From Scedosporium boydii (Eukaryota; Ascomycota; Sordariomycetes; Microascales; Microascaceae): DNA of 64,000 nt. Location: assembly GCA_002221725.1 (NCBI GenBank), contig NJFT01000025.1, forward strand, positions 1 to 64,000, read 5' to 3'. The translations under genes and the position numbers were made by a program. The notes below the pieces were generated by a model, which was not told the DNA's origin, did no database searches, and worked only from the letters and a program-made list of their open reading frames with translations. This document shows positions 1 through 11,655 of this stretch, piece after piece (position 1 is the first letter of the stretch; each line of letters begins with the position of its first letter).

Positions 1-581
1 ACCATTGATCCAAGTGCCGTTGCCTTTATGTTCTTGGTTGCCGAATTCGAATCGTAGGCGTTGTAATCAGGTTCCGACGTAGAAGCCCCTTGGCGATATC
101 GCCGATTTGCGCAACCAAGTCTCGCCAAACGCTCCAGAGCCGCTTCATACGAAAACTCGGCCGAACTCAAAACCTGAAGAGTAAACCCACCATCTAATGT
201 CCGTCAGAGTCCGTCAGAGTCCGTCAGATTGTCAGATTAGGATGCGAGAATCATATCATAAGACGCAAGGCCACATAGCAAACCTTCTGAGCTGGAAAAC
301 TCCTTCAGTTGCCCGAGTAGATCTTCGGAGGAACGCATTGGTACCAACACAACCGTCGGCCGGGTGTGAGTGAGGAGGAGCTCGATGCAAGTCCAATCAA
401 CCACATTCGTCTCCTCTAAGAGCGCCAGGGTAGAATCTGCAAAAGAGAAATATGCACACCCTAGCTTTCCATCCACCTTCGCTTCTAGAGCCAGGAGAAT
501 GTAGTTCTGGGCATTGTCGGGAATCGGCGGGTGGGCATCAGAGCCTTCTGACAGCTCTAACGTAGAAGAGGATCTCATCAT
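1..581 (-). CDS. MSH5: MSH5-like meiotic MutS homologue, N-terminal part (partial, runs off the window)
   Basis: MSH5 pairs with MSH4 to stabilise meiotic crossover intermediates; it has no mismatch-repair role. The readable N-terminal piece (from an ATG at 581 down to about 240) contains the MutS domain-I-like stretch ILLALEAKVDGKLGCAYFSF followed by VVLVPMRSSEDLL. A second exon (about 173 or 167 down to 1) reads SAEFSYEAALERLARLG and, near the edge, NIKATALGSM, which match the order in fungal MSH5. The intron between them holds three copies of a 10-bp repeat and I could not fix its donor; GTCTTA near 253 joined to an acceptor at 168 keeps frame. The true start may lie in an upstream exon, because the frame stays open to 665 without an ATG. 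The catalytic ATPase part is outside the window. The family call rests on recalled sequence resemblance. Confidence 0.6.
200..229. repeat. 10-bp tandem repeat, three copies
   Basis: The unit tccgtcagag is repeated almost perfectly three times, inside the presumed intron of the MSH5-like gene. Confidence 0.85.
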
Positions 582-2253
582 CTCACAGAAATAAAATTTT
601 ATTATTGTGAAGACGGCCGTGTTAGGTATAAGTGCTTCGGGCCGCGAGATCTTGAGGGCCAACAAGAAGCAACAGGCTCTTGTGTCATCCGTTCATGGAG
701 CCGTACAATCCAAGGGAACCTCGCGATAGTGGGCAGACATCGATTTTACGGATTTGATGAGATCAATACAAGTCAAGGGTGTATCAGTTGAAGCATACAA
801 TGTACACCCTTGTACCTCTATTTGAGGGAGCAGAGACCGGGCAGACATCAAATTGATACGTAATGTCAAGGGAGCATCGGGGGTAGGTGCGACTATAGCT
901 ATGGCAGCTACGACTGGGCATCTATGGATGCTGTCAAGGTATGCAATGACACCAATTGTATGTCAACTGTACCTTTGTCACGTCAAGTACACCAAGCACA
1001 ACTCGTAAAAAGATATATTACATTATATGGAAGGAGCAACCCATTCCAAAAGGTGTGTCACCCACAGTCACTTGGGGTAGGCGGTTCCTGCCAAACTGCC
1101 GACCAGGTCGTTATTCCATACCAGCAAGAACAAAATCCTTCCAAAAGACGTGGCATATGTGCCGGGGGAGGCGCAAGCGCACAATCCCCTGCGAGAAGGG
1201 TTTCTAAACTCGAGGGATGGGAAAGCCCAAGCCGAATAACCGGCCTCAAGCACGTCATATTTTAGCAATGCCCTAATCAACTGAGGACGGGCTCTCCACC
1301 CTTAACCCACTGGGAGAAATCTTCTCGTTGCCGCCTAATGTCCACGAATCCCGGGCGCGTCTCGAGCATTCGAAAAGGGTTTCCAACAAGACCTGTCTTG
1401 GCCCCGTCATCGCTCCCTCCTGTGAGTCCCTTCACCCCCTCTCTCTCCAGACGGCCGGCCCAGACACGCCATCGTATCGGTCGTAGGGAAGGCGCGGAAA
1501 GGGCGAGGCCAAAACATATAACAAGCGTCGCGGTTATCGCTTCAAGAAGGATGTCGACCGGTAGAGGGACGCCTTGGGTAGTAGTCGTAATCTGGGGGGA
1601 TGCCGAAGTAGCAGTGGAAGTTGTGCGAGAGGCTTGAGCAGAATGTTCTTGGGCCGAATAACAGCTTTTCCGTAAAGTCAGCGACCAGGTTGAAATCGAG
1701 TTTGAGCGGGAAGTAACTCACGAATGCGCCAACACTACCAGGCCCAGGGTTACGATGACGCGAGGTATCCAAGCCATTATGAGGTTATCTTGTTGGCGTA
1801 TGAAACAAAGAAGGCCTGCGCTGGGGAATTATGAAGAAGCGAGTGCAGACATGAAGCACAAGGCCGTCGAGCTTGCCGTTGTCCGCAGACGAAGTCAAGC
1901 CAATTGATGCAAATGGTCATGCTAAACTACAAATGCAATGTTGACACTCTACTTTACTTGTGACGTGTTACTTGAATAAAAGAATATTGAATTATCCGAT
2001 AAATGCACGCAACACATCATAACAGAGCCTCACTGGACTACACTGAACCAAAGTATCGTGTCAATGGGGAGCTCGCTCAATATTCCACCCAATAGGTTTT
2101 AGATCGAGAGTCACACGGCCACGCCATACATCTTCTGAAATAACTCCTCTTGCCTATCTTGTATTCACCAATGCATCTAATCGGATATGGGTTTCGTTCT
2201 GGTATACCCTACATTGTAAGCTCACCGAGCCAGTCAGTGCCGCCCCAACGCCT
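582..2253. other. Intergenic stretch without a supported gene
   Basis: Normal GC content. Several overlapping short frames exist on both strands, none with a recognisable domain, a consistent splice pattern or an obvious codon bias. The right part should hold the 3' UTR of the HMG-box gene; the left part holds the promoter or missing 5' exons of the MSH5-like gene. Confidence 0.5.
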
Positions 2254-3967
2254 TCAGCCCTGCCAAGCTTCAGTCTGAGATCGTGGTGGCACCTCCTCAA
2301 CTTGCCAGCTTCCTTCTTCGCCCTTCAAATATTGTAGCTGGGGATCCTGTTCCAAGAAGGCATCCAGTGGCTCCATTGATTCGTGCATTCCTAGTGGACC
2401 TATGTCTGCCATACCTGACGGCAACCACTTCGGATCGACATCAAACCCGAAATTGTCCAAAGTTCCATCATAGGCTTTGCCGCTTGGCCTTGTGACCAAA
2501 GATGGGTCCATCATATGTTCAGGGCCCATGCCCATCGTGGCGTACGGATTGATTATGGGTGGATATGCGGTATCGCCCATGATGTGATGAGGCTGACCAA
2601 ATGACGCTGGCGATGGCGTCTTTCTGATGACTACACCCTCAACGAGCCCGCTTTGGCCCGGTGTCGAGTAAACGCTCTGCTGATAATAGTGATCACCGGG
2701 GAATCCTGTACTGTCGTATGGGGTAGGAATGGGTTTCCCGGTGTTGGAATAGGGGTAGAGGGAATGGTTGGAGGGTACTCCTAAACTACCATACCCGTCA
2801 TATGTTTCGAAAATGGATATCGGTGTGCTCACGGGTGCGCCCACCTGCATCTGTCTCGCTGCCTTTTCCATGTCCAAACCTCCCAGGGACCTCTCAGATG
2901 CCCACTCGGCTTCCCCAAGGTGAGATCCCTCCTCTGAACCCGTGTCGACCTTCCTAACCTTCTTTGCGGGTTTGGATGGGGTGAATTTATAGTTTGGGTG
3001 TGCCTTGCTGTGGTTTTCTCTCTCGATCTTGGCCCATTCGTTGAACTGCTCCCTGATGTGTTCAGGCTCTAGCGGCCAGCCGTCGCCGCAGACCTGGGAA
3101 ACTAGCTGATGGTTGTTCTGGGTGCATATGCTCTTTGCTAGATTTTGATATGCTTTCCGGTACAGCATGAAAGCGTTCATGGGCCTTTTGATCCTCCCTG
3201 GCGTTTTACATTCGGCGACCTCTCGCAGTCTTTCTTCTTTGGTCCGATGAACGTATTTCGCGATGTCGGGCATCTCGGAGGGTGGGAATTCGTGTAACAA
3301 CTCGCTGAGTGGCTTTTGCACTTTTTGTGCTCTCTTTGCAGCACCTGGTCTCTCTCTCTTCCGCTTCGATGTGTTCTTCTCTATTCGTCCAGTCTTGACA
3401 GCCATAGTCTTCGGACCCCGCGCACTTTCTGACCTCGCCGTGCTTGTCATCCCAGGGTTATGTATTTGCGGGGGTATCTGCGGTGAGGTATCTGTGGTGT
3501 TGTACGGCCTGGGGTGCTAGAGCATGTTAACATTTCAGTCGTATAAGTGTGTGTAGAAGGAGATGTCACGAACGAAAGAGCTGCTATCCGTAAGGAAGGA
3601 TCCGTGGCCGCCATGGCCGCCATGTCCGCCGTATGGTACATCGTATGGCGATGGAGACATACTGTCCTAACAATTTTTTGGTTTCCAGAATTAGTCTATT
3701 GCTAACAATAGCATCGAAGAAGACGGCACTTACTAGCGGCAGCTCTTGATGTTGGGAGTGCGGGTTCTGCATCGCCGTGAGATTGTGTGTAGTGGAGGGT
3801 GATACATATCGAGAAGCGTGTTGAGAGATGGAGAAGAGGTCTTCCTCAGCTAGAGCACCGCCCCCGGTGAATGATGTGCTGTCATCATGTTCCGAGAGGT
3901 GTTGGAGGTGATGTTCGTCTCCCGGCATAGCGGCTAGTCGAGAGTGCTGGTGACCGTCCATCTTCAA
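2254..3967 (-). CDS. HMG-box transcription factor, three exons
   Basis: Exons 3967-3734, 3666-3574 and 3516-2254, all joined in phase 0, give 529 residues. Both introns are short (67 and 57 nt), with donors GTAAGT and GTTCGT and acceptors TTGTTAG and CTCTAG. A single HMG box lies at about residues 218-289; it contains RIKRPMNAFMLYRKAYQ, then NNHQLVSQVCGDGW and NYKFTPSK. A basic stretch rich in K and R precedes it and could be a nuclear localisation signal. Exon 2 encodes a short Gly-His repeat (GGHGGHGGHG). The C-terminal half is low-complexity, rich in P, Y, G and S, as in activation domains. The box has the sequence-specific MATA/Ste11-like start but I cannot assign an orthologue. MAT1-2-1 is unlikely because SLA2 and APN2, the usual mating-locus neighbours, are absent. 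Confidence 0.85.
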
Positions 3968-6240
3968 TGCTGAGTCGTCCGGCGCCGTCTCGTTCGCCTG
4001 TATCTTTTAAGAGGGTCGGATAATTCGTAAGAAGTGAGCGGCAGAGGATGATGAATCATTCAAGTATCAACTGGGGCTTGGTTATTCGTAGACCGTAGAC
4101 GGCCCCCGTTTGGGCTGTTGATCCTTCTTCCACCTATCTGCTGTTGGCGAAGTTGTTCTGGTTGGAAGGTGGTAGGTAGTTGCTGCTTGGATGTGGCTTC
4201 TAGATGAAGAGACTGCTTGTTGCCAAGTGTGGTAATTCCGATATGGTGGTCTCCGATGGCTTGCTTAAGCGGCAGCTTGACTATGGATGCAACCAGGCTT
4301 CTGTCAGGTTTGGCATTAAGTTGCTGTCATGTATGCATTTGTTCAACTGGTCTGTATGGAGACCCTTCGCTCTAGGACGGGGAGATTTTTGGGCTGGATG
4401 CTCTAAGACCTATCCTCTTTGACAGCTGAATAACATACATGCTTGCAGTTTGAGGTAGGGGAATCTTCTCCCCGGACTCCTCAGCTAGAAGAGACAAGGA
4501 TACTGGAGGCGAAGTAGTCTTTGTCTGGGGATATGTGCTGGTATGGCAACGGAGTGGATAGTTGTGAGCACTTGTGTTGTCATTCAAGTCCATTCATACT
4601 TTGGGAGGTTTCCCGATCCAGACGAGCTTCAACTCATTGCTTCCGGGTGGGTGCAATCCATTAGCTCCCGCATCCAGCCAGACGACATGGAGCGTTGGGA
4701 AGTTGAATCGGATTTGGGAATCTAGGAATGTTATCTAAAATGCACAGGTCCTTACCCATCGGTCCCAATCTTCAAGCCTATTTCTGATATTCTCTGCTTG
4801 CCACTCCCAGGCTACAGGATGTCATTGCCTGGCACAAAGATGTGCGCTTTGTATGGGATAGGAGGAGACCTGCTGTGAACGTGTAGATTGGATTTCCAAG
4901 AGGTCTTATACAGTGGGTTCATATATTCCCCACTAGTTCAAGCATGTGTCGGCTACAGGCATTTGGAAATCTGCCTGACGGGGAAGCTAACTTGAATGTC
5001 CATAATTCTAATGCAGTCGCCCTTGGAATGGCCGTCTTGCTTGGCATGTTTGTCCCTGAAGTGTTGGTTGAAGCCAGCTTCATTGGCCAACATGCCAGGG
5101 ACCAGCCCTGTGGAATTCCCTTGAGGCGATCAACCGGGTCCAGGCTATCAATCCTGCCGGATCTTCGATCGATCGATCGGATGGAAGGCAGCTAAGTCAA
5201 TAGTCAAAATAAAATAAAATAGATGAGAAAAGCGGGACAGAAAAGAAAACAAAAAGCCCACCCCTCCCCCAGTCTCCTTCCAGAACTGCCTGCTTCGACA
5301 TCTCATCTGATGCCTTCCTCTTTAGCAGGATGGCGAGATTCAGCGGCGGTCTGAAGTCTTGCTTGAACATTGCTTGAACCGTCCACGGCCAAATACCCAC
5401 AACATCAACCGCTTGTTTGCGGAAGAGGATCATCTCATCTGAGGCCTCTATTCGTGTAGCGCATCCGTGTGGAGTTCATCCCTGTATTTAGAGAGGAACA
5501 CGAATGATATGATGGTATGCAATCCACACCAAGTTGCTTGGGAGAGCCTTCATGAACCCTCAACTGTTCATGTCTTTGCAGATCTCCCTGTGTCTACTTC
5601 GCGTTTCAATTTTCGTAACCAAAGTGGCATGCGGGTAGCCGCATCAAACCAGCCGAATGCCTGTGAGCTTGGGCCAGCAGTTCATGCACGGAGGGGGGAA
5701 GAGGAGCAGACTTGAACAGCTCGCCCTCAATTACTGACGCATCATCTTGTGGCTTTGCTCGGAAAACGGGTCTGCGGAACGAAGTGGACTGGGAAGCCGC
5801 TGCTAAAGATTAATATCGGTTCACTTCGGGACGATGGAGCCGGCTAAGAGCAAACTGGAGATGAAAACGTTGAATGAAGGCGTGCAACTCGATAATAGGT
5901 GCCACACTTACCTTGATCTGAAGGATTATTCTCAATTTCCCAAGTAGCAAAGAGACAGTACAGACATGGCAACGTTATCGCGAAGGAAAAATGCGCCATA
6001 GATCAAATGCGGGGATCTGAATAAGAATTCTAGACGTCTCACATTCACAGGTGTATCTACCAACAGATTGTTTGATTCTAAACACAAATTGCTACACTCT
6101 CGGAGAGACCATGAACCTCTCCTCAGATCCAAGTCTGCCAATCAACTCTTAATCGTGAATTGGGGTGATGAGTAAGGAGAGAAAAATCATTGCATGCGTG
6201 GAATGGGTGGTTTAAGTTAACCTGACAGGCAACTGAAGAC
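3968..6240. other. Long upstream region of the HMG-box gene (2.3 kb, no supported gene)
   Basis: Only short unrelated frames are present on either strand. The region lies between the start of the HMG factor and the 3' end of the PHD gene, so it must carry the HMG promoter and possibly a long 5' UTR. It contains a small gatc-based repeat near 5168-5182. Nothing else was identified. Confidence 0.45.
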
Positions 6241-8789
6241 CTAATTGTCACCCCCTATCGATATTGAGCTCTGGGCCAAACTTGGACGTCTATGCACAGA
6301 TGGTGGCGAGGATGGCTTGACCGGGGGGGTGGCGATCTGCTCGTGGACGACAGGAGAAAGTGCGGGAGGTGGTGAGACAAGGGTACTAACACCCGAGGGA
6401 GAATGGTTTCCGCACTCATTGAAGGATGAAGATAGAGAAACAGATGGTTTAACTGGGGAGATACCGGCGGAAACAGGCGGTAGGATAGATGATTCGGCAC
6501 TGCGGTTGATTTGCGTAGATCCGAAAGACCCCATCCCATCTGCAGTCCCTTGAGGAACGCTAGTAAAGAGGCCACTCGTGCGCGAGGATGGGGGTAGGTA
6601 GGTAGGCTCATATTCGGCATAGTGGGGAAGTAAGGGTGATTTTCTACTTGGTACGCCCAATTGATTCGTGGCCGAGTCAGATTGGAGCTTGTCGTCTTTC
6701 GTATGCTCCTCAAGCCATTGCCGGCCATGCTCCTCCAAAGAGTTCCGTGCACAGGCACTCGGTGTATTATGAACTCCGAGCTTCTCATCGGACTGGCGAC
6801 GGTGCTCGAGAAGTGTGTTCGGTGTAACGCCATCCTGGGCTAGTAATGGATGGGGACGGGAGTTGTTGTTGCTGCTGTTGACCACACCCTTGCCATTAGG
6901 CGGTGCAGATCTATTCGTAGGTGGATTGGAAGCCAAGTTCAATTCGAGCCCGTTCGAGGAATCCGTGAAACTGCCACGTTCAGGGGCAAGACCTCCATCG
7001 TGATTCGGGGATTTGACTTTCAGTTTGATCGTTAACTTTGATGGCGTTGAAGCTTCGAGCTCCTTGCGCTTGCACGCGGCGCACACAAAATGGAACTCTG
7101 GTCGATCGGCCTCTTCCTCACTAATACCGACGCATTTGCTATGTTGCCAAATGTTGCACCGCTCGCAAGCGATACTATGGGTCCCGTCGTCCACTTGCCC
7201 GTAGACACCACAGACGCAATCGAAAACCCAGTCCTCCTCTTCACTTCCCAAATCTTGCAGTGCCTGCTTTGTTTTTTGAATCGCCTGTTGAAGTTGACGG
7301 CCAGAAGTGCGATGTGCTGGAAGGTCGGGAGTTTCGCTGTCCCTAGATAGCTGGGCAAGCTCCGACTCGTAATGTGATCGTCTCGTCTCTCGATCTTTCA
7401 GCCTTCTCTCTCGGGCCATCATCCGAGACTCACGCTCCCTTTCCAGTTTCTGTCGGATTTCCTCATCTCGCCTCGCCGCCGTCGCAGACGCTCGCTGTCT
7501 TTGTTCCTCTTCTTGCGCTTGCGCCTCACGTTTCTTTTGCTCCATCCTGCCGGCAATTCGGCTCGAACGTTTTGCATTGGCCATTTTGGCCAAATTCAAC
7601 AATTCACGTTCCCTTTGTAGAGCCTTCCTCTTGCGTGCCTCCTCATCCTTCTGTAAGATCGGGATGAGATGAGTCTGGATCTGATCCCGGAGTACCTTCT
7701 CGTTTTCGTCTTTGGTCCGTTGTAATGTTTTTAAAAACTCGGTTACCTCATCCAAGGTGATGGCAATGCACTCCCACTTCATACCACCCAACCCGTTATC
7801 AACTTCGCCGTCACCATCCTCGATTCCGCCTTCGCAAGCTCTCTCTACCGGTGCAGCGGATTGGCTAGATCTAGACCGCTTCTTGGGCCGGCTTAAGGAC
7901 GAACGTGACTTTTTCGGTCGCTTCCTCGCGTGTCTCGCGTGGCTAGATGAAGGCGCCTCTGTAAGTCGATATATACGGTTGTCGTCAAGGACAAAATATA
8001 TTCGATCCTCGCTGTCCCAACCATACGGTTCGATTCTCTGTCGCAACCCCTGTTAATCCTGACCAAAAACGCATTCGCTGAGGGGAGCTCATAGCCTACC
8101 CATGATGTTTGATCAAGATCTTTTTGCTCATCCATTTTTTCTCGAATGCGCTCGGGGTGTATCATGATCCACTGCGTAAATTGTTGCAGGATGCATATCT
8201 ATTTAGGCAGGTTAACAGCACGCCCCTTGAATAACAATTGGGATGGTGGCAGGGCGGAACTCAAGGCCAACCTTCGTTGTGATGTCAAAATCGTCAAACT
8301 TGCGAGGGTCGGGATCTATGCCGAAGGGGTTCTTGTTCGGGGCTTTGGCAGCAAACTGCCTCCGGGCGTATTCATCGAAGTGGTCAATCCTGCACGAACC
8401 GAGTCGTCTTCAGTTTCGCATCCAATATGTCGGCGGGATCGAGAAGGGGGACTAACGTTAAGCCTCTTTGCGAGGACAGGCACTTCAGAAGTGCCAGGCC
8501 GATATCTCGGAGAACCGCGGAATGGGGACGAAGGCATTCTTCCTCGAGGAGCTGAAAGAGCACAGCGGTTAACATTCCCGTCTAGAGAACGGCAAACTAT
8601 TTCCACAGCAATGGCATATACCTCGATGTCTATCTCCTCCGATATCTTGACGGCCTTGCCAAAGAGGTAGATCCACTGGCAGAGGTTTGCGAATTGCCAC
8701 ATATTTCGAATTTGATACAGAGGGGATACTTCTTGGGCGCTATGGGTGGCCTCCAGCTGCCCTACTGATCTCTTCCGTGTGGTCCTCAT
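6241..8789 (-). CDS. PHD-finger chromatin protein (DDT/WHIM-like N-terminus), five exons
   Basis: Exons 8789-8622, 8551-8457, 8389-8272, 8198-8100 and 8049-6241 give 762 residues. I chose the ATG at 8789 because the open frame upstream of it has only a TTG. The N-terminal 160 residues (IRNMWQFANLCQWIYLFGK, then ERIREKMDEQKDLDQTSW, then RIEPYGWDSEDRIYFVLDDN) resemble the DDT/WHIM region of RSF1/WSTF-type remodelling subunits, in which a final motif reads an acidic aromatic ruler. A basic coiled region (about 300-400) precedes a C4HC3 PHD finger at about 438-487 (CVCGVYGQ, CERCNIWQHSKCVG, FVCAACKRK). Everything after it is disordered and rich in S, P and N. The likely role is histone-tail reading in a chromatin complex in the nucleus; the exact complex is not known from sequence. 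Confidence 0.85.
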
Positions 8790-9837
8790 GTTGTACAAAT
8801 CGCCGCGTAATTCTGGCGCGTCGTGCTGTTGGCGATGGTTAAAGCTCGAGGCTGCGCACGATGGGATTTAGGTGGTTGCTTTACAGCAGCCTCCCCTCTT
8901 GTTGGGCGAAACAAGTTGTATTGTGCTGTTCACGGAGTACCGCCATACATGGATGCTGATGAATATGGCTTTTCGAAGGTCTAAAGGAGGAATAGTCAAC
9001 TGTTGAGACAGTTGATGTTGAGATTTGGACTTCCAGAAAAAAAAAAAAAAAAAAAAAGATTAATTGGTGGTGGCTAGACGAGTAGAAGCCTAGTCAGCGG
9101 CGCGTATGATGATGCATCAGTCAGATGCAGCGCGTGTCTCGCTGCTGTTCGATTGATTGATTGATTTGATGGCCGAAATTGTGAGGGATACATGGTAATA
9201 ATACACGGTACACAGGTAATATAGTGCAGATTAAATGCATGGAAGTACAACAACTTAGTTGAATATGGTAATGCTTCAATTTGTCCAACTGTCGTACTAT
9301 TAGTAGTAGAAGTACTTCGTACATGTAGAGCATGGTGAGAGACCCAAGATCACGCAACAACCCATGGTGTTCAAATTAATGCTGCGATTTGCCTGCGATT
9401 TGCTGGTGGCAATATTGTTTGGTGCGTGCTGGACTTCTGTGGACCTACTCCATAGAGTCTTGGATTCCACCCCCCAAAGTTTCCCTAGTTTACATAGTTT
9501 AGATTACTAGGACGCATTTCACGCGTTGCTGGTCAAGTACACAAACGGGGACTCTGGCAGTCACTGGCATTGCGAGAAACCCAATGTGTGCCCGAGTGTG
9601 GGCAAGTGGCCGACATTTATAGGATGAGCTCGGTACAATGAGCTTAATCAACGGTTGGTTATTTATTATTCACGAGGGAGCGCGTGCTGTTGGTTTGAGA
9701 GATACGCACACCGAGAGGAAATCTCTCGCCATGACGTCATCGGTGCCGCCCACCTGTTTCTCTTTTCCAGGTTTCACGATGGTCATCGCGTTAAATAAAA
9801 TACGTTAGCCGATGCTAAACTGTTGGAATTGTTGCAA
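8790..9837. other. Intergenic region with A21 tract and a TACTTCGTA motif
   Basis: It contains the promoter of the PHD gene and the 3' region of the hypothetical gene at 9838. An A21 run occupies 9037-9057, a gatt/gattt microsatellite lies near 9147-9165, and the near-palindrome gtacttcgtac lies at 9312-9322. No gene is supported. Confidence 0.6.
9037..9057 (+). repeat. Homopolymer A21
   Basis: Twenty-one consecutive A residues in the spacer upstream of the PHD-finger gene. Confidence 0.95.
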
Positions 9838-10740
9838 TTATAATCCCCGTAAATGGGAGAGTATATGCTGTAATCGGCGAAGGGATGCTAGGCCCTTCTC
9901 GGGGTCTGGTGTCTGAAGCGTTTCGACTGCGTCTACCTCTGCTCGCGCCTTTTCTACCTCCGGCGCAAGCTCGCCCCAAACTTCATCATTATATCGGGTC
10001 AACACATTCTTCCATTGGTGGAACCAAAGGGTAGAGTCGGCGTGTGAGTCCAGTTTGTTCGGCGACCGTGAAACAAAATCCGGATTTAAGGATGGGTCCT
10101 CTAGAGGCCAGAAATTGAGAAGATGATCCCATGAGAGAGCTGTAGACCCCTCGTCCCCAAATAGGGCGGCACGAAGGCGAGGTGCCTCGGAGAAGCCAAG
10201 TCCGAAATCAACGCTATCAGGGAAGCAGAGCGACTCCTCACCCCCAGACAACAGGCCGACAACGTCCTGCCCATCCAGCTGACCCTGCTCCTCCACCGTA
10301 CGTTCATGGTTCTGGCAGTAGACCGCCCTCTTGCCCTTCCCCTCGATCTCCGTAATGCTATCCTGTGTAGGTTGATCAAGGAAACGTCTAAAAGCTGTCT
10401 CGGGCTCTGTGTCCGTGCTGTGCCCTTCCCCGACAATCCCTCCATGCCTCGCACTCCCCACCCCGCCGAAGACGGTCTCCTGGGAGGAGGAAGGCCCGCT
10501 TCTAGAGCTGCTAGGAGCAGAATCGTAACCCTTGGTAGACCTCTGTCCTTCTCGGTTCTTTAGTGTTGCGGTTCCGGGGTCACTCAGAAGGGATGAGGTG
10601 AGGCCTGCTGTGGACTTTAAAAGGCGTTGGGGTATCGAGGCATCTTTGTCAACTGCCTTTGACGAGGGAGGTACCGACGAACCGGCATCTTCATCGTATC
10701 GAGGGGTATGTTCCTCGGTCGATTTGGAGTCAGCCCCCAT
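9838..10740 (-). CDS. Hypothetical protein, 300 residues, single exon
   Basis: I do not recognise this protein. The first in-frame ATG is at 10740; the frame extends upstream to 10848 without an ATG, through a pyrimidine-rich leader. The first 150 residues are low-complexity (S, T, G, E, D). The C-terminal 120 residues look folded: DFGLGFSEAPRLRAALFGDE, then SWDHLLNFWPLEDPSLNPDF, then WFHQWKNVLTRYNDEVWGELAP, ending in helical LRRLQHILSHLRGL. No signal peptide or membrane segment is seen. It is divergently arranged with the PP2A B-subunit gene across about 0.9 kb. The frame length and ordered C-terminus make it a convincing gene of unknown function. Confidence 0.7.
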   Translation of the reverse strand: MGADSKSTEEHTPRYDEDAGSSVPPSSKAVDKDASIPQRLLKSTAGLTSSLLSDPGTATLKNREGQRSTKGYDSAPSSSRSGPSSSQETVFGGVGSARHGGIVGEGHSTDTEPETAFRRFLDQPTQDSITEIEGKGKRAVYCQNHERTVEEQGQLDGQDVVGLLSGGEESLCFPDSVDFGLGFSEAPRLRAALFGDEGSTALSWDHLLNFWPLEDPSLNPDFVSRSPNKLDSHADSTLWFHQWKNVLTRYNDEVWGELAPEVEKARAEVDAVETLQTPDPEKGLASLRRLQHILSHLRGL

Positions 10741-11655
10741 TCCAAGAACCAAAAGAAAACGGAGAGAAGGGTGAAATGTGAAGAAGGAAGAAAGAAAGAA
10801 AGAAAGAAAAGGGGAAGGCAAGAGATGGAGAGAAAGAAGAAATACCAAAAGGGAACTTTGATGATCTGGGAAGCTGTGTGATCAATTGCCAGAGTTCAAT
10901 TGTAGTAACTGGGGTGAATGGCTCTACAAAGGTAGTTTACAGTCGGTATCAACCCACCAAGTACGAAGTAGGAAACTAGAACGAGGCACAGAGCAGATGA
11001 TATTCATCAATCTTCAAACTCCTACTTCGCAATAACCTCGGCCATTGATATGATTCCGAGTAGCTACGCATGTTATTCGATTCTCCAGAAGGCCCAGGTG
11101 AATAAAAACTCAGCTAACTAAGCTAGTTCTAATATCCATGATAAGCCCAGTTTAATTCTTCAGGAATTGCATTATCAGCACAATCAATTAAAGAGGTGGC
11201 GGAAGGGGGGGAGCGGAAAAAGTACGGCTTAAACTACACACAGGAACAGAACCCATCAACCAAACTGATGGGGATACTCCAACACAGACAAAGCTGTCTG
11301 TCGCCTTGCCTCATAATCCAAATCAACCATCAACTTTGTGACATAATCACCCTCACACCTCTCCCCCAAACCACAGGTTTCTAATGACAGTACTGAATAT
11401 CTATCCTACTCCCAGCATCACCAGATCCACACATCCTCTTTATATCAGCCATTCTCAAGTTGACCATTCTCCTTACCTTTGGACTGCTACCCCACCTCCT
11501 GCCTAGCTGAGGAGCCCTCTCAAGTAGGTCTGGCAATGTCAATAACACTTGTTCTAGCTGCTAATAATGCAACATCGCCCTTCACCTAGGAAACCCTCAC
11601 AAGTCTATTTCCTTGGCCTTTTTCTGTCCTAGACGGACGTCCCAGCTAGGAGAAG
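10741..11655. promoter_or_regulatory. Divergent promoter region of the hypothetical gene and PP2A B subunit
   Basis: The left edge is a purine tract on the plus strand (repeated gaaa at 10785-10812), that is a pyrimidine leader for the minus-strand gene. TACGAAGTA lies at 10962-10970. The right half is a CT-rich stretch running to the start codon at 11656, as expected of a fungal transcription start region. No extra gene is seen. Confidence 0.5.

Noticed and set aside
924..1780. Small genes suggested by several overlapping frames
   Set aside because: Both strands and several frames are open at once, with no domain, no conserved splice sites of workable length (one candidate intron would be only 33 nt) and no ordered protein composition.
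2254..3967. Mating-type gene MAT1-2-1
   Set aside because: The HMG box fits broadly, but none of the usual mating-locus neighbours (SLA2, APN2, COX13) is present, the box is not the MATA consensus I know, and the flanks are unrelated genes.
4204..6141. Chain of short frames upstream of the HMG gene
   Set aside because: They do not join through splice sites and show no protein family features.
8020..8045. tRNA-like ggttcga box
   Set aside because: It lies inside the PHD-gene coding exon (RIEPYG) and no acceptor stem or A box can be drawn around it.
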